38,858 nt of DNA from Acidimicrobiia bacterium (lineage in GTDB: Bacteria; Actinomycetota; Acidimicrobiia; Acidimicrobiales; Bin134): the NCBI GenBank assembly GCA_022822905.1, contig JAJDYE010000037.1, forward strand, positions 1-38,858, written 5' to 3'. The notes beneath the pieces are model-generated. The model saw nothing but the letters and a program-made list of their open reading frames with translations, made no database searches and was not told the DNA's origin. The position numbers and the translations under genes are program-made. How positions within the stretch are numbered: the first letter of the stretch is position 1; each line of letters begins with the position of its first letter. Of the stretch, positions 9,520-16,391 are shown one piece after another.

Positions 9520-10617
9520 TTGGCCGAGGCCTCCCTCCCGACGACCGCCTTAACGGACAGCGATGCCGCTCATCCGGCAGTGCGACGCGCCTTCGGGTTG
9601 TCGGTTTCGGCCACCCTGATCGGGATCGCGGTGTTGGTAGCGGTGGGATTTCTCAGCGCCATCAGCGGGGCCGCGGGGCTGCCGGTGGGCGGAATCTTCG
9701 CCTCTTTATTCGATTGGGTTCCGCTGATCGGCGTTGAGTCTTCGTTGTCGGACCAACAGGAGAGCATCCTGTTTGAGATCCGGCTCCCCCGGCTGGTGCT
9801 GGGCATGTTGGTGGGAGGATCGCTGGCTGTCGCGGGCGCTTCTTATCAGGGAGTGTTCCGCAACCCGTTGGCCGACCCCTATTTGCTGGGAGTTTCGGCC
9901 GGGGCCGGCTTCGGCGCGGTGCTGGCGCTGGGGTTCGGACTCGATCTGGGCTGGGGGCCGTTCGACACCGTGCCGGCGGCTGCCTTCTTGGGGGCGCTGG
10001 TGGCGGTGCTGGCGTCAATGGCCATCGCCCGGGGCGGAGGCGCATCGCCGGCCACCCTGCTGCTGGGCGGAGTGGCCATGGCCGCTCTGTTCTCCGCGGC
10101 GCAGACCTATGCCATCCAGCAACTGGATGAGAACCGGGCCCGCGAAGTGCTGTCGTGGCTGTTCGGGCAGCTCAACACAACCGGGTGGAAGGAGATTTGG
10201 CTCCTGCTGCCCTACGTCGCGGTGTGCGGAGCGGTGCTCCACGTCCACCGCCGTCATCTCGACGTGCTGAGGGTGGGCGACGACGAGGCCCGCTCCCTGG
10301 GCCTCGACCCGGTTCGCTCCCGCCTGACGGTGATCGTGGCCGCCTCGCTGCTTACCGCGGCCGCGGTGTCGGTGAGCGGATTGATCGCCTTTGTGGGCCT
10401 GGTGGTGCCTCACATTGTCCGGCTGCTGATCAGTCACAGCTATCGGGTGATCGTGCCCCTCTCCGCGCTGGTGGGGGCGGCGTTTCTGGCCTTCGTCGAC
10501 ATCGGGGCCCGCACCCTGCTGGCCCCGGAGGAATTGCCGGTGGGGATATTGACCGCCTTCGTCGGGGCGCCGTTCTTCGCTCTGGTGCTGTGGCGAGACC
10601 GGTGGAGCACCACATGA
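9520..10617 (+). CDS. btuC: Vitamin B12 ABC transporter permease
   Basis: FecCD-family permease forming the membrane channel of the B12 importer. The 365-residue product has about ten hydrophobic segments. Typical FecCD landmarks are EIRLPRLVLGMLVGGSLAVAG, FRNPLADPYLLGVSAGAGFG and, near the end, GLIAFVGLVVPHIVRLL. TTG at 9520 is the first usable start, 11 nt after btuF, with a weak ribosome site. The first about 25 residues are a poorly conserved tail. It overlaps btuD by 4 nt (ATGA). Confidence 0.9.
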   Translation: MAEASLPTTALTDSDAAHPAVRRAFGLSVSATLIGIAVLVAVGFLSAISGAAGLPVGGIFASLFDWVPLIGVESSLSDQQESILFEIRLPRLVLGMLVGGSLAVAGASYQGVFRNPLADPYLLGVSAGAGFGAVLALGFGLDLGWGPFDTVPAAAFLGALVAVLASMAIARGGGASPATLLLGGVAMAALFSAAQTYAIQQLDENRAREVLSWLFGQLNTTGWKEIWLLLPYVAVCGAVLHVHRRHLDVLRVGDDEARSLGLDPVRSRLTVIVAASLLTAAAVSVSGLIAFVGLVVPHIVRLLISHSYRVIVPLSALVGAAFLAFVDIGARTLLAPEELPVGILTAFVGAPFFALVLWRDRWSTT

Positions 10618-11432
10618 GCACCACCGGACAGTTGGAGGCCCCCTCGCAAGCTGGCGAGGCGCCGGCCCTTTCTTGCCATGGCGTGCGGGTTTCGTTCCGC
10701 GACCACGAAGTGGTCTGTGGCGTCGATCTGGAATTGGACCCGGGAGAGTGGCTCGGCATCATCGGCCCCAACGGTGCCGGCAAGTCCACATTGCTGCGGT
10801 CGATTGTGGGATTGGCCGACTACTCCGGGGCGATTGCCCTTGGTGATGGACAAGCGCCGGGAGCGGCCGATGTCGCCTTGGTGCCGCAATTCCCAGTGTT
10901 GCCCAAGGGCATGACCGTGGCCGAATATGTGCTGTTGGGACGGACCGCGCACCTCGGGTGGCTGGCCCGTGAATCGCAGGCTGATCGCCAGATCGTGTCC
11001 TCGGTGCTGCATCGCCTTGCGCTGACGGCATTCGCCGACCGCTTTGTGTCCACGCTGTCGGGCGGGGAGGCCCAGCAGGTGGTGGTGGCCCGGGCGCTGG
11101 CCCAGCAATGCCCAGTGTTGCTGTTGGACGAGCCCACCAGCGCCCTCGACGTGGGCCATCAGGTGTCGGTGCTGGAACTGGTGGACGATCTGCGCCGCAC
11201 CGAGGGGCTGAGCGTATTGGCCGCCATGCACGACCTCAGCGCCGCAGCCCGATTTGCCGACCGGCTCATTCTGATAGATCACGGCCGGATCGTGGCTCAG
11301 GGCACACCAGCCGAGGTGCTGAATGCCGATCTGCTGTCCGCGGTGTACGGCACGCCGCTTACTGTTCAACCAATCGACGGCGAGTTGGTGGTATTGCCCG
11401 CATCCCGTCGGCATGACAAGGAGCCTTCATGA
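10614..11432 (+). CDS. btuD: Vitamin B12 ABC transporter ATPase
   Basis: Nucleotide-binding subunit that drives B12 import with BtuC and BtuF. The 272-residue product shows Walker A GPNGAGKST (51-59), signature LSGGE (148-152), Walker B LLLDEP (169-174) and the switch histidine H206 in AAMHDLSAA. The open frame runs upstream inside btuC, but ATG 10614 overlaps the btuC stop and gives a normal N-terminus with a short extra tail. The C-terminal part after residue 235 matches the usual helper segment of FepC/BtuD-type ATPases. Its stop overlaps the cobO start. Confidence 0.92.
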   Translation: MSTTGQLEAPSQAGEAPALSCHGVRVSFRDHEVVCGVDLELDPGEWLGIIGPNGAGKSTLLRSIVGLADYSGAIALGDGQAPGAADVALVPQFPVLPKGMTVAEYVLLGRTAHLGWLARESQADRQIVSSVLHRLALTAFADRFVSTLSGGEAQQVVVARALAQQCPVLLLDEPTSALDVGHQVSVLELVDDLRRTEGLSVLAAMHDLSAAARFADRLILIDHGRIVAQGTPAEVLNADLLSAVYGTPLTVQPIDGELVVLPASRRHDKEPS

Positions 11433-12004
11433 GCACCGACGCAACCCCCCAGGAAGAGCGCCCCTACGACCTGTCTGAGATGCGACGGGCTTCATCGCTG
11501 GTGCTGGTAAACACCGGTGATGGCAAGGGCAAGTCCACCGCGGCCTTCGGCACCGTTCTGCGGGCGGTGTCCCAAAGTTGGCCGGTGGCGGTAGTGCAGT
11601 TCCTCAAGAGCGGCGACTGGAACACCGGCGAGGAGAAGGTGTGCCGAGAGCTCGGGGTGCAGTGGTTCTCGGCGGGCGACGGGTTCACCTGGGACTCCGA
11701 CGATCTCGACGAGTCTCGAGCCAAGGCCATAGCTGCCTGGGAGTTCTCGGCCCAGCTCATCGCCGGAGGCGAGTACCGCCTGGTGGTTTTGGACGAGATC
11801 AGTTACGCCATGACCTGGGATTGGATCGATGCCGCCGAAGTGGCCGCGGCATTGGAGTCTCGACCGGAGCAGGTAAGCGTCATCCTCACCGGCCGGGATA
11901 TGGCCGATGAGGTGATCGACGTGGCCGACACCGTCACCGAGATGGTCAAGGTCAAGCACGCCTTCGACCGCCAGATTCTGGCCAAGAAGGGCCTCGACTA
12001 TTGA
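11429..12004 (+). CDS. cobO: Cob(I)yrinic acid a,c-diamide adenosyltransferase
   Basis: Attaches the 5'-deoxyadenosyl group of ATP to the reduced cobalt of corrinoids, producing the coenzyme form. The 191-residue product is CobA/CobO/BtuR type: VNTGDGKGKSTAAFG is its P-loop (residues 28-42), with LKSGDWNTGEEKV, VVLDEISYAMTWDW and VILTGRDM following, and the family C-terminus ending in AKKGLDY. It begins inside the btuD stop, so the four genes form one tightly coupled unit under the riboswitch. Joining import and adenosylation suggests salvage of imported B12. No de novo corrin ring genes are in this window. Confidence 0.93.
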   Translation: MSTDATPQEERPYDLSEMRRASSLVLVNTGDGKGKSTAAFGTVLRAVSQSWPVAVVQFLKSGDWNTGEEKVCRELGVQWFSAGDGFTWDSDDLDESRAKAIAAWEFSAQLIAGGEYRLVVLDEISYAMTWDWIDAAEVAAALESRPEQVSVILTGRDMADEVIDVADTVTEMVKVKHAFDRQILAKKGLDY

Positions 12005-12034
12005 CCAGGCCGGTCGGTGGTCGTCGGCCTTGGT
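12004..12034. terminator. Hairpin between convergent genes
   Basis: ACCAGGCCG (12004-12012) pairs with CGGCCTTGGT (12025-12034) with one bulged base. It follows the cobO stop directly and lies 12 nt before the stop of the convergent SCP2 gene. There is no T-run, so its role as a terminator is uncertain. Confidence 0.4.
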
Positions 12035-12046
12035 CGGCGCTGTGGA

Positions 12047-12421
12047 TTAGTTCCAGATTGTGCGGTCCCGCATTTCTGCGAAGACGTCTTCGGCTCTTGC
12101 CAGTAGCCGGCGGTGGGACAACAGAGCCATGGGGTTGCCTTCAAACGTGACTTCCCCATTCAACACTGCTTCCTCAGCCGACAGCTCTCCTTTGGCAATG
12201 GCCACCGCCGTCTCGCGGGCTTGGCTGAAAGCCACCTCAGGATCGGAGGCTGGCCCAGAGCTGACGCGAGCGCCCTCACCGTCGAACACCATGTGGAATA
12301 TCACCTCACCCACTTGCTGTTGGACCGCGAATCGATCGCCGTCCGGCGCGCACAACCCCGACGCTCGCAGTGCGGCGTCTGCCTCCTCGATCCACTCGTC
12401 GCTCAAGTACTCCAGCACCAA
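12047..12421 (-). CDS. SCP2 sterol-binding-domain-like protein
   Basis: A small soluble protein of 124 residues. Its pattern fits the SCP2 lipid-carrier fold: a beta strand region EVIFHMVFDGEGARV, DPEVAFSQARETAVAIAKGEL, then EAVLNGEVTFEGNPMALL with the typical Gly-x-hydrophobic sequence before a final helix. Such proteins in actinobacteria are often linked to lipid or steroid handling; the ligand here is unknown. The frame opens with TTG (12421) then GTG (12418), and either could be the start. A TACGGT -10 element 6-9 nt upstream suggests a leaderless mRNA. It is divergent from the next gene. Confidence 0.75.
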   Translation of the reverse strand: MVLEYLSDEWIEEADAALRASGLCAPDGDRFAVQQQVGEVIFHMVFDGEGARVSSGPASDPEVAFSQARETAVAIAKGELSAEEAVLNGEVTFEGNPMALLSHRRLLARAEDVFAEMRDRTIWN

Positions 12422-12426
12422 GTCCT

Positions 12427-12433
12427 ACCGTAC
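12427..12433. promoter_or_regulatory. Overlapping divergent -10 elements
   Basis: The heptamer TACCGTA reads TACCGT on the plus strand (12427-12432) and TACGGT on the minus strand (12433-12428). Both fit TANNNT. It lies in the 24-nt gap between two divergent genes. The minus element is 6-9 nt from the SCP2 start; the plus element is 13 nt from the ATG at 12446, which also has a GAGGTAGG site. Confidence 0.4.
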
Positions 12434-12445
12434 TGAGGTAGGTAT

Positions 12446-13099
12446 ATGACTTCTGCACCGACGCACCGACTGTGGGCCGAGTCGTGGTACGGCGATTTCG
12501 CTGCGCCAGACGGATCGGTGGGGGGCTATGCGCAGCTCACGCTGTGGCCCAACCTGGGGCGGAGCTGGTTCTGGTCGGCGCTGGTCGGTCCCGACCGCCG
12601 CCCGGTGATGCTGCTGGAGACCGACGCCCCGCTACCCCGGCCCTCCACCCTGGAACTTCGAGCTCCCGGGCTGTGGACCGAGTTCACCGAACAGATTCCC
12701 GACGAGCACTTCACCGTGGACCTGGAGGCGTTTGCAGTGGCCCTCGACGATCCCGAAGAGGTATTCGGGCTGGGCTGGGGCGACCGGGTGCCCTACGGCC
12801 TAGAGCTGGAATGGGAGTCGTCGCCCGACTCATTGGACATTGTCCACGGCCAAGTGCTGGTGGGTGATGAGACGATCGAGCTGGACGGCCGGGGCCGTCG
12901 CTTCCACTGGGAGGGCCTGCCCGCCTGGTGGGGCCAGGAGTGGACCAACGGCCCAACCGACGGCACTGTCATCGCCTCCGCCCCCCTCCCTGCCGACCAC
13001 CCTGAGACCTCTCAGCGAGCCCGTCTGGAGCGATCCCTGGTCGCTAGTTCCGACGGGTCTGCGTGGACCGAGCAGAACTTGCTACGAGGTCTAGTTTGA
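12446..13099 (+). CDS. Conserved hypothetical protein (DUF7064-like)
   Basis: A 217-residue soluble protein rich in tryptophan and acidic residues. It shows LWAESWYGDFAAPDGSVGGY, LTLWPNLGRSWFWSALVGPD, LRAPGLWTEFTEQIPDEHFTV, ALDDPEEVFG and GDRVPYGLELEWE. These phrases recall a widespread actinobacterial family of unknown function (DUF7064-like, possibly with a lipocalin/AttH-type beta fold); this is from memory and not certain. No signal peptide or membrane segment is seen. It is divergent to the SCP2-like gene and shares its promoter region, which hints at joint regulation and perhaps a lipid-related role. Confidence 0.7.
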   Translation: MTSAPTHRLWAESWYGDFAAPDGSVGGYAQLTLWPNLGRSWFWSALVGPDRRPVMLLETDAPLPRPSTLELRAPGLWTEFTEQIPDEHFTVDLEAFAVALDDPEEVFGLGWGDRVPYGLELEWESSPDSLDIVHGQVLVGDETIELDGRGRRFHWEGLPAWWGQEWTNGPTDGTVIASAPLPADHPETSQRARLERSLVASSDGSAWTEQNLLRGLV

Positions 13100-13111
13100 A
13101 GAGGCACGCAT

Positions 13112-13744
13112 CTATTTCGCGTGTGTGGGAAGCCATCCCTCTGGAGCCTGGATCAGGTGTCCTGATGACGTAGTGACTGTTGCCGGCAGATGGCAGGAGA
13201 GAATGGTGGTTCGCGAAATTCTCTTGTGTGCGTGGGCCGCCCTTTGCAGTTCAAAGGAGTTTCGCTTAGGTGGGAAAGCGACCACGATCCGTTTCTCTGG
13301 TGTACGTGAGCGAACCGAATCAATGGCTGGTGCCAAATCCCCATCACCGGATATCAAAATGGCAATATCAAATCTATCGTCGTGAGCGTCTTCCAAAAGA
13401 CGTACGGCGATATTGATATCGGTCTTCTTTTCCTCGCGTTGGTGCCACGAATGCCCACACGAGTAGCAGTGCACGTCTTTTGACTGGAAATACCCGTAGT
13501 CGATGAAGACTCCCCCCAACCCTTCTATGGCATCGACAAATCGCGACTGTCGCTCAGACTTGCTTGGGTTATTCCGCACTCGAGTAGTGAAATAGCGGAC
13601 GAATTCGAGTTGCTGGCCCTTCCGCATCTGAGATTTGCATACTGCGCGGATATCCAGCCAACGCGAAGTTCGTAAACGGGCATCGATGAGCCCGTGGTAG
13701 AGGTTGTATCCGTCGATGTAGGCGACGACCCGGTTGGCAGTCAT
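13112..13744 (-). CDS. NYN-domain (PIN-like) nuclease with zinc knuckle
   Basis: A 210-residue protein of the LabA/DUF88 NYN group, metal-dependent RNA nucleases related to PIN domains. The acidic residues expected in the active site are D11 (AYIDGYNLYHG), D109 (KKTDINIAV) and D134/D136 (LISGDGDLAPAI). Between them lies a Cys-x-x-Cys segment (C93, C96, with H98 and H101), which probably binds zinc. The gene is clearly richer in A+T than its neighbours and ends 12 nt from the convergent upstream gene, so it may have been acquired. Upstream TAGGCT sits 9 nt before the ATG. Many NYN proteins act in RNA decay or defence, but the target here is unknown. Confidence 0.82.
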   Translation of the reverse strand: MTANRVVAYIDGYNLYHGLIDARLRTSRWLDIRAVCKSQMRKGQQLEFVRYFTTRVRNNPSKSERQSRFVDAIEGLGGVFIDYGYFQSKDVHCYSCGHSWHQREEKKTDINIAVRLLEDAHDDRFDIAILISGDGDLAPAIDSVRSRTPEKRIVVAFPPKRNSFELQRAAHAHKRISRTTILSCHLPATVTTSSGHLIQAPEGWLPTHAK

Positions 13745-13753
13745 GTGAATCTG

Positions 13754-13759
13754 AGCCTA
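13754..13759 (-). promoter_or_regulatory. Candidate leaderless -10 for the NYN gene
   Basis: On the minus strand TAGGCT is followed by 9 nt and the ATG at 13744. There is no ribosome site in the gap. Confidence 0.4.
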
Positions 13760-13794
13760 GCCACGGGGTGTGACACATTTGCCCAGGTAGTGAA

Positions 13795-13800
13795 TAGTAT
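13795..13800 (+). promoter_or_regulatory. Candidate -10 of an orphan plus-strand transcript
   Basis: TAGTAT fits TANNNT. It lies about 90 nt upstream of an intrinsic-type terminator with no plus-strand gene between them. No clear -35 is visible, so this is weak support for a small RNA. Confidence 0.25.
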
Positions 13801-13888
13801 CCAGAGGACTGAAAAATCGTGGCGAATTGTCGCTCCAAGATGTAACGTATTCCTTGTACCACCCCGGGGTGAGTAGCCTCGGGCCGAC

Positions 13889-13920
13889 AGCCCCGACTCC
13901 GGTCGGGGCTTGTCTATTTT
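13889..13920 (+). terminator. Intrinsic terminator without an upstream plus-strand gene
   Basis: AGCCCCGAC (13889-13897) and GTCGGGGCT (13902-13910) form a perfect 9-bp stem with a TCCG loop, followed by TGTCTATTTT. The T-rich tail is on the plus strand, yet the genes on both sides are on the minus strand. It could end a small RNA begun near 13807, or act as a tail-less hairpin for the DUF368 gene that ends at 13928. Confidence 0.65.
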
Positions 13921-13927
13921 CTGGGGT

Positions 13928-14842
13928 TCAGTCTGGCGAGCGGGTTAGGCGGGAGAGAACGAGAACCAGGGAGGAGGCAGCGGCGGCCAGGATGGCGGGG
14001 AGCCACAAGTCGGTGGCGGGAGCCCAGGCCAAGCCGGTGCCGTCGACAGCCTCGTCGGCGTGGCGGCTGATCACGCCCACTCCGGCGGGCCAGGGCCACA
14101 GCACCCGCAGCGAGCCCAGCAGCAGTCCGACCATCACAGCCAGGGTGGGGTCATGCCAGCGGTCGAGCACCCGGCCGATCAGGTTCGAGAACAGGGCCAG
14201 CCCCACCACTGCCCCCACGGCCAGTGCGGCCAGATCAGCCCAGACGCGGTTGTCCACCGCGGCGATCGCGGCGGGGTACACCCCCAGCATCAGCAGGATG
14301 AACGATCCGGAGATGCCGGGCAGCAGCATGGCGCATACCGCCACGATCCCCGACCCGAACAGTGCCAGAACTGTCGGATCTGCCACCGGCCCCGACTGGA
14401 ATCCCAGCAGCCAGAAGAACAACCCGCCCACCACCAGCGAGGTCAGGGCAAGCCTTGCGCTGGGATTCTCCACCATTTTCCAGGCCACCACCACCGATGC
14501 CGCCACCAGCCCGAAAAACAGCCCGGCCATGGCTTCGGGCTCGTCGGTCAGCAGTTCGTCGATCACCGACGCCAGCGCCACGACGGCTACAACGATGCCC
14601 ACAACCAGCGGCACGGCGAACCACCAGTCGAAGCTCCGCAGCTGTGCCCGCGCCTCTCGCCACCGACCCCTCAGCAGCGTCCCCAGCACGCCCGCAGCAG
14701 CCCGTACGGTGTCGATCAGCCGGGCATAAATCCCCAGCAGCAAAGACACCGTGCCCCCCGACACGCCGGGCACCACATCAGCCGCCCCCATGAGCAAACC
14801 CCGCGCCACCTGCTGGGTGACCTCTGCTGCTCTAGACCACAT
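13928..14842 (-). CDS. DUF368 membrane protein, polyprenyl-phosphate transporter type
   Basis: A 304-residue integral membrane protein with about eight to ten hydrophobic segments. It has two related glycine-rich signatures characteristic of DUF368: ADVVPGVSGGTVSLLLG near the N-terminus and MLLPGISGSFILLMLG in the second half, which reflects an internal repeat. DUF368 proteins (PopT type) have been linked to recycling undecaprenyl phosphate across the membrane for cell-wall synthesis. The family assignment is firm and the exact substrate is inferred. The start is an ATG at 14842. The ISL3 element lies immediately upstream and may have separated the gene from its original promoter. Confidence 0.88.
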   Translation of the reverse strand: MWSRAAEVTQQVARGLLMGAADVVPGVSGGTVSLLLGIYARLIDTVRAAAGVLGTLLRGRWREARAQLRSFDWWFAVPLVVGIVVAVVALASVIDELLTDEPEAMAGLFFGLVAASVVVAWKMVENPSARLALTSLVVGGLFFWLLGFQSGPVADPTVLALFGSGIVAVCAMLLPGISGSFILLMLGVYPAAIAAVDNRVWADLAALAVGAVVGLALFSNLIGRVLDRWHDPTLAVMVGLLLGSLRVLWPWPAGVGVISRHADEAVDGTGLAWAPATDLWLPAILAAAASSLVLVLSRLTRSPD

Positions 14843-14926
14843 CGAACAGGTAAGGCATCAGCTACTGGAGATCGCCATAGGAGCGCTCACGACTCAAAGG
14901 GTAAGAGCCGAGCGGTCGTTAGTCGT

Positions 14927-16308
14927 CGTCAATCGGGAAATTGGCCCTGCGCGGATGTGTGGGATTTGGGTTGCCGGTGTCGGTGTGGGGGTCGTGTTAT
15001 CAGGAGGCCTCTGGCTTGGTAGTTGGTCGGGTTGGTGAAGCCGTGTGCGGTGCGTCTGAGGACTTGGAGGAGGTTGTTGGCGCCTTCGATCCGGCCGTTT
15101 GAGGGGCGGCCGGTGCAGTGCCAGGCGAGTGTCTCGTCGGACCATTCGATGATGGCGTTGACGGTGTCGTGGAACTCGGGGATCTGGCCGGTGAGGTAGA
15201 GGTCGCTGAACCGGTCGAGGGCTTGCAGGGCTTTGTCGTGGTCTTGGGCCTCGTAGAGGCCGCGTAGTTCTTGGAGGGCTTCCCAGGCGGTGCGGAGCTT
15301 CGGGTGGGCGTCGAAGAGGCCGTCGAGGCGGGCCCGGTCTGTGTCGGTGAGGGTGTCTTGTCGGCGCAGCATCAAGAACCGGGCTTGGAACACGCCGGGG
15401 TCGAACGCCGGCTCGCCGGGTTGGCGGTGTTGGCGCTGGACGTCGCGGCGCACCGCTGTGAGCCCGGCGGAGAGCCATCTGATGACGTGAAACCGGTCCA
15501 GGACGTGTTTGGCGTGGCCCAACCGGGCGTCGATGGCCGAGCGGTAGGCGGGGGACCCGTCGGTGACGACGACTTTGACCTGTTTGCACCATTTGTGGCC
15601 CCGCTGGGCGAAAAAGCCTGATAGGGCGGCTGTGCTGCGGTGCGGGACCATGGCCAGGGTGCGGCCGGTGTCGGCGTTGACGACCACGGTCACATAGCGG
15701 TGGCGCTTGCGGATGGACGTCTCGTCCGCCAAAAGCACACGGCACCGCCGGCTTCTCCGCCGCTCGGCCACCAGAGCGGACCATGCTTTGACCAACTCGT
15801 TGACCTGGTGCCAGCCGACGCGGTGGCGGCGGGCCACCGCCCGGATCGGCATCGCCATGGCGTCGGCGACCAGACGGCGGGCCAGACGGGCCGTCACCGG
15901 GCCCTCGAACGCCGGGCAGTCCTCCAAGAACCGCCTGCCGCAGCTTCCGCACGCCATCCTGCGGCGACGCCACAACAGCGTCACCGCCCGGCCCGACGCC
16001 TCCAGATCGCGGACCTTTTTGACGCGGACGTCATGGGTCTTCGAGCACCCCGAACCACAGTCGGGGCACCGCGGCCGGCGCACCGACGACTCCACCCCCA
16101 CAACCAGCTCGAACGGCGTGTCAGACACCACCTCCAACACCCTCATCCGGCGCAGGTGCAACCGCACCCGCATAACATCTGAACCCATCGGGGCCCTCCT
16201 GGACAGGCGATATAGGCATCACCGATTCCAGCAGGGCCCCGACCCCAGATCACGGACCCTCAACCACCCCCAACCCCACGATTCCGCGCAGGCTCGGGAA
16301 ATTTGACC
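14927..16308 (-). mobile_element. ISL3-family insertion sequence
   Basis: The element consists of one intact transposase gene with imperfect inverted ends. Inside the left end CCTGCGCGGA lies at 14946-14955, with its complement TCCGCGCAGG at 16283-16292. Pairing extends into GTGTGGGATTTGGG against CGTGGGGTTGGGG. Outside these, both ends carry GTCAA (14928-14932 and the complement at 16303-16307). No matching 8-bp flanking duplication was found, so the exact limits are approximate. Confidence 0.6.
14929..16188 (-). CDS. ISL3-family transposase
   Basis: A 419-residue transposase of normal family length. The N-terminal zinc finger has CPDCGSGC and later CGSCGRRF. A helix-turn-helix region follows (AVARRHRVGWHQVNELV). 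The DDE core shows LADETSIRKRH, VVTDGSPAYR and the final GRIEGANNLLQ, so all three catalytic acids are present. No frameshift is visible, so it is potentially active. It sits between the DUF368 gene and the helicase operon and could have brought in or remodelled the helicase region. The last codons overlap the left inverted end. Confidence 0.95.
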   Translation of the reverse strand: MGSDVMRVRLHLRRMRVLEVVSDTPFELVVGVESSVRRPRCPDCGSGCSKTHDVRVKKVRDLEASGRAVTLLWRRRRMACGSCGRRFLEDCPAFEGPVTARLARRLVADAMAMPIRAVARRHRVGWHQVNELVKAWSALVAERRRSRRCRVLLADETSIRKRHRYVTVVVNADTGRTLAMVPHRSTAALSGFFAQRGHKWCKQVKVVVTDGSPAYRSAIDARLGHAKHVLDRFHVIRWLSAGLTAVRRDVQRQHRQPGEPAFDPGVFQARFLMLRRQDTLTDTDRARLDGLFDAHPKLRTAWEALQELRGLYEAQDHDKALQALDRFSDLYLTGQIPEFHDTVNAIIEWSDETLAWHCTGRPSNGRIEGANNLLQVLRRTAHGFTNPTNYQARGLLITRPPHRHRQPKSHTSAQGQFPD

Positions 16309-16347
16309 TCGGCAAACTCCTGTTTTCAGTGCGGGGAGATGGCCCAG

Positions 16348-16353
16348 TACTCT
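16348..16353 (+). promoter_or_regulatory. Candidate -10 for the helicase operon
   Basis: TACTCT fits TANNNT and lies about 38 nt before the helicase ATG, just outside the ISL3 end. No ribosome site and no clear -35 are seen. Confidence 0.25.
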
Positions 16354-16391
16354 CAAGTGTTGTGATTCTGGCAGCAATGTGAGCGAATTGA

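Noticed and set aside
14919..16316. Eight-base target duplication flanking the ISL3 element
   Set aside because: The flanks next to the best-guess ends (TTAGTCGT and TCGGCAAA) do not match, so no duplication is claimed.
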